Shown in pieces: positions 32,335 through 37,478 of a DNA stretch of 37,478 nt. The notes under the pieces are model-generated. The model had not been told where the DNA came from, did not search any database, and worked only from the letters and a program-made list of their open reading frames with translations. The DNA comes from an uncultured Granulicella sp. (GTDB lineage: Bacteria; Acidobacteriota; Terriglobia; Terriglobales; Acidobacteriaceae), in assembly GCA_937873145.1 (NCBI GenBank), contig CALMVK010000211.1:1-37478 (forward strand), read 5' to 3'. The position numbers and the translations under genes are program-made. Position 1 is the stretch's first letter; each line of letters begins with the position of its first letter.

Positions 32335-33516
32335 TCAGTTTCCGTCCGCAGCAAAGGCGGTAGTGTGCGTGCGCAGCTCTGAGTCGTAGGCAAAGTGCCG
32401 CTTCAGGCCGAGGAACCGTACTTCAAAGAAGTCGTAGCTCAGCTTCGCGACGACAAAGGTAGTGAAGAACGCGAGCGGCAAGGTAAGTATCCCCCCGATT
32501 GCCGGAGAATGGAACCGCGTGGTCGCAGCTATCAATAATGCCAGCCAAACCCTTCCCCACACGATGTGCCATACATAGAACCCGTAGCTGTATTTGCCGA
32601 GTATCCGCGCCGGCCGCAGATGGAAGAGCTGGAAGGCGAACGATCCGGTCCGCAGCGTCATCCCGATGAGCCCCATCGATGCGATGCCGATTACGGTCAG
32701 ACCCCAGGTGAGCAGAGCCGATTCGGGAAGCTGCCACATCCACAGCGCGGCAGCGAAGGCTGCCAGGAAGACCCACTTCATCGCCCGCTGCACCCGATCT
32801 GCGGCCGGCCCGCGCAAGAGCAGCGCCAGCAGCGCGCCGTAGAGCAGGTCGTCCAGCCGGAAGGGAAGCGCCCGCAGCAGCCAGGTGTCGGCTGTCTCGG
32901 GTGTCCAAGCCTTGACGGCCCATACCCGCAGCAGCAGAGTCAGTGCGCATAGCCCCGCGCAGATCCAGATCAACCGAACCCGGTCGCGCACCCACCACAC
33001 CACCAACGGCCAGGCGAGATAGAACTGTTCCTCTACGCACAGGCTCCACAGATGCGCGAGCGACGCCTGGGCCATGGGGTGGCGAGGGCTGGGCACGATG
33101 TACAACAGCGGATGTGCGTTGGCGAAGAAGTTGCCCACGTAGACCAGGAATGAGAGCTGTTGCCAGCGCCAACGATACCCGACGATCGGGGTTAGTACAG
33201 CCAGGATCGCAAACAGCAGAAAGACGAGCGGAAAGATACGCACACTGCGGCGCGCGAAGAATCGCTTGAAGAAGTGGCTGTCGTGGCGAGTGTCGAAGAG
33301 CACACCGGTAATCAGAAACCCCGACAGCACAAAGAAGAGATCGACTCCTGCGCCGCCGCGCAGCCGGACTTCGTTGATGGCTCGCAGCAGAAAGCCACCG
33401 TGCGTGCCGCCGCCGCCGTAGTGATCGGCAAAGACCAGGGTTACGGCCAGGGCGCGGAGGCCGTCGAGCGCTGGAAAGCGCATCCTGTAGTCGATGGGGC
33501 TGAACCTGGACTGCAT
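32335..33516 (-). CDS. Acyltransferase 3 (OafA/YrhL-type) membrane protein
   Basis: This 393-residue integral membrane acyltransferase typically O-acetylates surface polysaccharide or other extracytoplasmic sugars. It has about ten helices. The family hallmarks are [22 protein letters not shown] at the start with the catalytic His of [37 protein letters not shown] and [16 protein letters not shown]. No C-terminal SGNH domain is present. It starts 21 bases after the RodZ-like gene stop codon and lies 97 bp upstream of the TreS fusion, so it may belong to either an envelope or a solute unit. The acceptor is unknown. Confidence 0.93.
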   Translation of the reverse strand: MQSRFSPIDYRMRFPALDGLRALAVTLVFADHYGGGGTHGGFLLRAINEVRLRGGAGVDLFFVLSGFLITGVLFDTRHDSHFFKRFFARRSVRIFPLVFLLFAILAVLTPIVGYRWRWQQLSFLVYVGNFFANAHPLLYIVPSPRHPMAQASLAHLWSLCVEEQFYLAWPLVVWWVRDRVRLIWICAGLCALTLLLRVWAVKAWTPETADTWLLRALPFRLDDLLYGALLALLLRGPAADRVQRAMKWVFLAAFAAALWMWQLPESALLTWGLTVIGIASMGLIGMTLRTGSFAFQLFHLRPARILGKYSYGFYVWHIVWGRVWLALLIAATTRFHSPAIGGILTLPLAFFTTFVVAKLSYDFFEVRFLGLKRHFAYDSELRTHTTAFAADGN

Positions 33517-33537
33517 GTGTCTGTGGCTCCGTTCGGC

Positions 33538-33984
33538 TTAGGTGCTGATGCGCGTGCGCAGCACGAAGTGCCAGACGGCCCACGCCGCCGCGAAGACTGC
33601 TCCGAACAGCGCTGCCACCCCCAGCCAGCGCCCGTCGCTGGGCTTGCGCCGCGTCTCCCGGCCCTGGCGGACGTTTTCGGCAAAGGCGATCCAAGCCTCC
33701 TCCACCGGAATTGCCGTTTCGCCTTCGGCTTGCTGCTCGGCGGCAAAGCTGGCCTCGAACTTCGCCATCCACAGGGGCTCCTCGAGTCCTGCGGTCTGCA
33801 CGTATGCGCGTACGATTCCTTTGCGAAGTACGCCTCCGGGCAAAGCCTTGAACTCACCCCGCTCCAGCTCCTCAAGGTGCCTGGGATGGATCTTCGTCAC
33901 GTCCGACAGATGATCGAGAGACACGCCGAGCCGCATTCGCTCCGCCTGCAGCTCCGCTCCGAACGCCGCACCCGCTCCCGTCAT
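33538..33984 (-). CDS. RodZ-like HTH membrane protein, short form
   Basis: This 148-residue protein begins with a RodZ-type helix-turn-helix domain: FGAELQAERMRLGVSLDHLSDVTKI, HPRHLEELERGEFKALPGGV and LRKGIVRAYVQTAGLE. A hydrophilic linker and one membrane helix near the C-terminus (WLGVAALFGAVFAAAWAVWHFV) follow. It stops about six residues after the helix, so the large periplasmic part of full RodZ is missing. RodZ links MreB to the elongation machinery; this short form could bind cytoplasmic partners only. ATG at 33984 or GTG at 33996 could be the start; GGGAAGG lies just upstream of the latter. It heads the minus-strand run. Confidence 0.8.
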   Translation of the reverse strand: MTGAGAAFGAELQAERMRLGVSLDHLSDVTKIHPRHLEELERGEFKALPGGVLRKGIVRAYVQTAGLEEPLWMAKFEASFAAEQQAEGETAIPVEEAWIAFAENVRQGRETRRKPSDGRWLGVAALFGAVFAAAWAVWHFVLRTRIST

Positions 33985-34118
33985 GCCTGCGCACACCTTC
34001 CCGGTCGTCCGATCTTTGTTGCAGGAGCAGGCGCACGTCGCGCTCTCCTACAACTAAAGTAACGCAAACACGTCGCAAAGACTGCCGCCGAGCCGCCCTC
34101 AATCGAGGACTCCGCTGC

Positions 34119-34124
34119 TAGACT
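34119..34124 (+). promoter_or_regulatory. Possible extended -10 box upstream of the polymerase-like gene
   Basis: TGCTAGACT gives a TGn plus TAGACT extended -10 element about 38 bases before the ATG at 34162. No good -35 box is present, which an extended -10 can tolerate. Support is modest. Confidence 0.28.
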
Positions 34125-34165
34125 GAGGCGGAGCCACCGATGCCTTGAGGCGGACCATCCGATGC
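34124..34165 (+). repeat. Imperfect 20-bp direct repeat spanning the start codon
   Basis: TGAGGCGGAGCCACCGATGC (34124-34143) and TGAGGCGGACCATCCGATGC (34146-34165) differ at three positions. The second copy includes the ATG of the downstream gene, and the first carries an ATG followed at once by CCT TGA. It looks like a duplicated translation start region. Confidence 0.7.
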
Positions 34166-35643
34166 GTGTTCCGGTACCAGATCGATTCGCCGCCAAGCCC
34201 GCCCTGCTGTTTATCGCGGCGCTGTTCGCGGCGCAGTTGCTGGTCGGCACGGATCTGTTGTTCTGTGTGCTCACCGCGGCTTACGTCGGCCTCTTCGTGC
34301 TCGGCTTCAATGCTGCCGGAGGTTTGCTGTATCCTTCCGGGGCCTTCATCTTCTTCAACGGCACGCTCACGGCTATCTTCGGCCTCGTCTTCAAGTGCTT
34401 CCTTGGCGAGCCCGGCGAAAAGTTTCTGCTTAGCCCGGTCACCAGTATGCTGGCGTACTGCGGAGGCATGGGAGGTATGGCGCTGGCCGCCTTTTTGACT
34501 GCGCGCCTGCGCCCTAAACGCGGGCTGCTCGCCCATATCGGCAGCGGCGAGATGATGAAGCGCTCGGCCATCGGGTGTCTTTTTTTTGGGATCTTCGTCG
34601 GCATCACGACGAACAGCGCCGGAGAAGGCACCATCGGCAGCGCCTTCCGGCAGGTCAACCACTTTATCCAGATGGCCATTCTGCTGGCTACCGCTTACGA
34701 GATCTATCGCTCGAACGGCGAGCGCAGCACCAACTGGATCGTCTGGGCGGGAGGCGCCTGGTATCTCGGCACCGGCCTGATTACTTTCGGCAAGGAGGGC
34801 ATGTTCCTCGGCACGCTTACCTGGGCGGTCGCCGCGGTTGCGCTCGGCTACGACTTCAAAGTGAAGCAGTTGTTCTTTATGGGTATCGGCGGATTTTTGC
34901 TGGTCTACTATCTGGTGCCGTACTCGCAGTATGTGCGCAACTATAAGACGGGCGTTCGATCGCAGGACCTGCAGATCGCGCTCCATTATCTTGGCGACCT
35001 GGGCGAGACCCGCCGCTTATTTATTGAGCAGGATGAGACTCACGACATCACCGGCGAACCTCACCTCTTCGGCAAGCCGGAAGGTTTCTTCGACCGCATG
35101 AACATGCTTGCCTTCGACGATGCGCTCATCCATTACACCGATGACGGCTACGTCTACGGCATTCTTCCCACGCTTGAGTCTTACGCCAACATCGTTCCTC
35201 ATTTCCTATGGCCCAGCAAGCCCAGCTTTGCGTATGGAAACGACTTTGGCCGGGAACTCGGCGTGATTACCGAAGACGATACCTCGACCGGCATCTCTTT
35301 TTCTCCTACGGGCGATGCGTACCATGAAGCTACGTGGTTCGGCGTGCTCGGCATCTGGCCCGTCATTGCTTTTCTCTTCTTTTTCTTTACCGACTCGCTG
35401 ACCGGCAGCGCCCGCAAGGCGCCGTGGGCACTGCTGCCGATCTCGCTTGTCTCGCACACTGCGCCGGAAGGACTGATGCAAGGCACGATTTTTCTCACGA
35501 CCTACGGCATCGTCAGCCTGGTGGTCATCGTTTTGTTTTCGCGCTACCTGCTGCCTGCGATCATTGCTGTTTTTACGGGCACGGGGCGCGGCCGCCTCGG
35601 CACCTTCACCCCAACTGCTTCTTCGGCCGGCCCGGCCACTTAG
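34162..35643 (+). CDS. O-antigen-polymerase-like polytopic membrane protein
   Basis: This 493-residue protein has about ten to twelve membrane helices and one long extracytoplasmic loop (about 265-385) between helices, a layout typical of Wzy-type polymerases and related exopolysaccharide proteins. The loop contains LGDLGETRRLFIEQDE, FDRMNMLAFDDALIHY and IVPHFLWPSKPSF. The last of these, a Pro-x3-Trp/Phe-x-Ser-Lys-Pro context, is common in polymerase-like proteins whose genes neighbour polysaccharide genes. No catalytic motif can be named with certainty. It is divergent from the RodZ-like gene and is followed by a likely terminator and a glycosyltransferase gene, which supports a surface polysaccharide role. 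Confidence 0.65.
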   Translation: MRVPVPDRFAAKPALLFIAALFAAQLLVGTDLLFCVLTAAYVGLFVLGFNAAGGLLYPSGAFIFFNGTLTAIFGLVFKCFLGEPGEKFLLSPVTSMLAYCGGMGGMALAAFLTARLRPKRGLLAHIGSGEMMKRSAIGCLFFGIFVGITTNSAGEGTIGSAFRQVNHFIQMAILLATAYEIYRSNGERSTNWIVWAGGAWYLGTGLITFGKEGMFLGTLTWAVAAVALGYDFKVKQLFFMGIGGFLLVYYLVPYSQYVRNYKTGVRSQDLQIALHYLGDLGETRRLFIEQDETHDITGEPHLFGKPEGFFDRMNMLAFDDALIHYTDDGYVYGILPTLESYANIVPHFLWPSKPSFAYGNDFGRELGVITEDDTSTGISFSPTGDAYHEATWFGVLGIWPVIAFLFFFFTDSLTGSARKAPWALLPISLVSHTAPEGLMQGTIFLTTYGIVSLVVIVLFSRYLLPAIIAVFTGTGRGRLGTFTPTASSAGPAT

Positions 35644-35647
35644 TTTA

Positions 35648-35670
35648 GAAGCTTTCCTGCTTCGGTTTTT
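35648..35670 (+). terminator. Probable intrinsic terminator
   Basis: GAAGC (35648-35652) pairs with GCTTC (35659-35663) around a 6-base loop and is followed by GGTTTTT. It starts four bases after the polymerase-like stop codon. The stem is only 5 bp, so termination may be partial. Confidence 0.5.
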
Positions 35671-35743
35671 AGGACCACAACAAAGTCTTTCCGTGGCCGT
35701 CTATCTTCGATAGAAGCTCGGTTGCGGGAAAGACATCGACTTA

Positions 35744-35763
35744 GGCACCCCCCTCGAGGTGCC
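35744..35763. other. Hairpin upstream of the GT39-type gene
   Basis: GGCACC (35744-35749) pairs with GGTGCC (35758-35763) around an 8-base loop. It overlaps an in-frame GTG at 35759 and so argues mildly against that codon as the start. Another small hairpin, CTATC-TTC-GATAG, lies at 35701-35713. Their use is unknown. Confidence 0.4.
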
Positions 35764-35794
35764 CTCGCTCCCATCGAACCCATACACTCCCAAC

Positions 35795-37477
35795 ATGTTC
35801 TCGCCGCCACCCACGTCGTCCAACTCTTTTGCGCGCACGCTGAATTTAGCCCTGCTGGGGATTGCAGGCGTGTTTTTGGCCCTGCATGCTGTCCACCTCG
35901 CTGCCGACTTTCCCAATCAGTCGCCCTGGATGGACTGGTCCAAGTACACCGATGAGGGCTGGTACGGCGATGCCGCGATCCGCCACTTCCAGCTCGGCCA
36001 CTGGTATGTTCCCGGCGACTTCAACCCTGCCGCCGCGCTTCCCGTCCTGCCTTCGCTTGAAGCGCTTCTGTTCGCCTTTACCGGCGTCTCGCTGGTTGCC
36101 GTCCGAGGCCTGACTGTCGCTATCTTCGCGGGCATTCTGCTTGGTTCGTGGCTGCTGCTTACCCGTGCCTCTGCGCCGGTTGAAGCCGAGCCTGTCCGAT
36201 ACGCTGCGGCCGCTCCTTCCTTGGCTGCCTCGACGGCCGTCCTGCTGCTGGCCGTAAGCCCTTTTTGCTTTGTCTTTACGCGCCTCGCCATCATTGAGCC
36301 GCTGCTGATCCTGCTGATGCTGTTTGCGTTGCTGGCGGCTTCCTCTCTGCGCCCGCTGCCAGCCGGCGTCTCCAGCCTGCGCGCCAATCTGTTCCCTTCG
36401 CTCGTCCTTGGCCTTCTGCTGCCGGCCATGGTTTTGACCAAGACGACCGCGCTTTTTCTCTTTCCCGCCCTCGCGTGGATGCTGTTTGCCTCGGCCGGCT
36501 ACGGTTTGCGCGCCTTCCTGCGCCTTGGCCTGCCGATCGCTGCCTTGGCGGGCGCTCTTTGGCTCGGCTACTTTCTGTTGCTGATCCGGCCGCATTACCT
36601 GCTGGACTACCGCTATCTCTTCAGCGCCAACGCCTATACCGGTATGACGCGCGAGAACTGGCGTGAGGTCCTGCGCAACACCTTTACGGCCGGCGACTGG
36701 ATTGGCCATCTCCTTTATCCGCTTGCGCTGGCTGCCGCCGCCTGGGCGCTTGTCCGCCTGCGCCGTCTGCGCGCGCATCCGCTGATTGCCGCGCTGCTGC
36801 TTTGGATCGGCGGCTACACCGCCTTCCTCGCGTACCATGACAATCTGCAGCCGCGATATTACCTTGTGATCGCGGTTCCGCTTACCCTGCTGCTACCGCT
36901 GGTCTTCGACGCCCTGGTTCTATCTCCGCTTACCCGGCGAAACCCGCGCCTGCGTCCTGCTGCGCTTGCGTTTGCCGCACTGGCGGCGGCCGCCATCGCT
37001 GTGCCGGATGCGCGGCTGACACTCCACTTTGTCCGCCACCCGGAGTACACGTTGCTGAACGCCGCCCGCCAGGTGCGCGAGTACATCCAAGCCGCCCAGC
37101 GCACCGACCCCTCGCGCAACCCGCTCATCCTGTCCATCTCGGGCTCCGAGCTGGCGTTGATGAACGGCCTGCCCAGCATCTGCGATGACTTCGGCACGCT
37201 TGAGTTGGGCGACCGGGTCAAGCTTTACCACCCCGGCTGGTATCTTGCCTGGAACCAGATCGACGACGACAAGATGGATGCCATGACGCCGCTTTACCAT
37301 CCTGTGCGCGTCGCCACCTTTCCTGCGATGGACGACCCGGACCGCAATGTCCTGGTTCTTTATCGTCTCGACGCTGCCACTCAGGCCCCGGCTGGCCGCC
37401 ATCGCCGCAAGCCGATTCCGCGAGCGTTGCAGACCAAGCTTGGGGAACAACCCAGCACGAGCCAGTTAGAACACTGA
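35795..37477 (+). CDS. GT39-type (ArnT/PMT-like) membrane glycosyltransferase
   Basis: This 560-residue protein has about ten to twelve membrane helices. Its first periplasmic loop contains MDWSKYTDEGWYGDAAIRHFQLGHWYVPGDFNP; the Asp-Glu pair after Thr is the conserved catalytic site of GT39/ArnT-like enzymes that use lipid-linked sugars. Later features are KTTALFLFPALAWML, the FLAYHDNLQPRYYLVIAVPL helix, where Gln-Pro-Arg-Tyr is typical of this superfamily, and a soluble C-terminal domain. The stop codon lies two bases inside the window end, so the gene is complete. No clear ribosome binding site is seen before ATG at 35795; GTG at 35759 is an alternative but lies inside a hairpin. Acceptor unknown. 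Confidence 0.82.
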   Translation: MFSPPPTSSNSFARTLNLALLGIAGVFLALHAVHLAADFPNQSPWMDWSKYTDEGWYGDAAIRHFQLGHWYVPGDFNPAAALPVLPSLEALLFAFTGVSLVAVRGLTVAIFAGILLGSWLLLTRASAPVEAEPVRYAAAAPSLAASTAVLLLAVSPFCFVFTRLAIIEPLLILLMLFALLAASSLRPLPAGVSSLRANLFPSLVLGLLLPAMVLTKTTALFLFPALAWMLFASAGYGLRAFLRLGLPIAALAGALWLGYFLLLIRPHYLLDYRYLFSANAYTGMTRENWREVLRNTFTAGDWIGHLLYPLALAAAAWALVRLRRLRAHPLIAALLLWIGGYTAFLAYHDNLQPRYYLVIAVPLTLLLPLVFDALVLSPLTRRNPRLRPAALAFAALAAAAIAVPDARLTLHFVRHPEYTLLNAARQVREYIQAAQRTDPSRNPLILSISGSELALMNGLPSICDDFGTLELGDRVKLYHPGWYLAWNQIDDDKMDAMTPLYHPVRVATFPAMDDPDRNVLVLYRLDAATQAPAGRHRRKPIPRALQTKLGEQPSTSQLEH

Positions 37478-37478
37478 G

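Noticed and set aside
32423-33772. 449-codon minus-strand frame overlapping the acyltransferase and RodZ-like genes
   Set aside because: Same strand but different frame; Arg-rich with no family match, while the acyltransferase frame carries all family hallmarks.

Overview
The window is GC-rich, gene-dense bacterial chromosome. Its gene content and order (murC-ftsQ-ftsA with ftsZ nearby, a CusA/CzcA-type efflux operon, a trehalose synthase-maltokinase fusion, a Uma2 nuclease, and many ATGA-type stop/start overlaps) suggest a Gram-negative soil bacterium. Acidobacteriota of the Terriglobales type is my best guess, at moderate confidence, from general resemblance rather than any search. There is no sign of a phage, plasmid, insertion sequence or CRISPR array.

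Layout. (1) 1-1943, minus strand: the N-terminal part of a secreted Gln/Tyr/Pro-repeat protein, a Uma2-family nuclease-like protein and a BI-1/YccA membrane protein. (2) 2065-9828, plus strand: cell wall and division genes murC, ftsQ, ftsA and ftsZ. The run is interrupted between ftsA and ftsZ by a 14-TM drug-efflux MFS gene on the opposite strand. (3) 10018-11298: a small transpeptidase-domain penicillin-binding protein. (4) 11322-19126, minus strand: a compact heavy-metal efflux and sensing block. In transcription order it is membrane-fusion lipoprotein, RND pump, TolC-type outer membrane factor, ECF sigma factor, zinc-motif membrane anti-sigma factor and Spy/CpxP-type periplasmic protein. 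(5) 19286-22383, plus strand: a PAS histidine kinase with a NarL-type response regulator, then an RsbW-like ATPase with a STAS antagonist. (6) 22478-25792: a polytopic membrane protein, a tRNA-Pro(CGG) on the minus strand, and an overlapping XdhC-MocA pair. (7) 25793-26200: a gene-free gap with a dispersed repeat, a hairpin and a likely terminator. (8) 26201-33984, minus strand: a six-gene run of RodZ-like HTH protein, acyltransferase 3, TreS-maltokinase fusion, GpgS/MGS-like glycosyltransferase, MscS-type TM-helix protein and acyl carrier protein. (9) 34162-37477, plus strand: an O-antigen-polymerase-like membrane protein and a GT39-type glycosyltransferase.

How the genes may work together. 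The strongest system is the metal block. Its sigma factor, membrane anti-sigma factor and Spy-family sensor sit directly behind a complete CBA efflux pump, which recalls the cnrYXH-cnrCBA logic of Cupriavidus but with a different gene order and a zinc-motif anti-sigma factor. Second is the trehalose/glycosylglycerate/mechanosensitive run, which reads like an osmotic-stress operon with an ACP at its end. The division genes are conventional in sequence but unusual in being split by a transporter.
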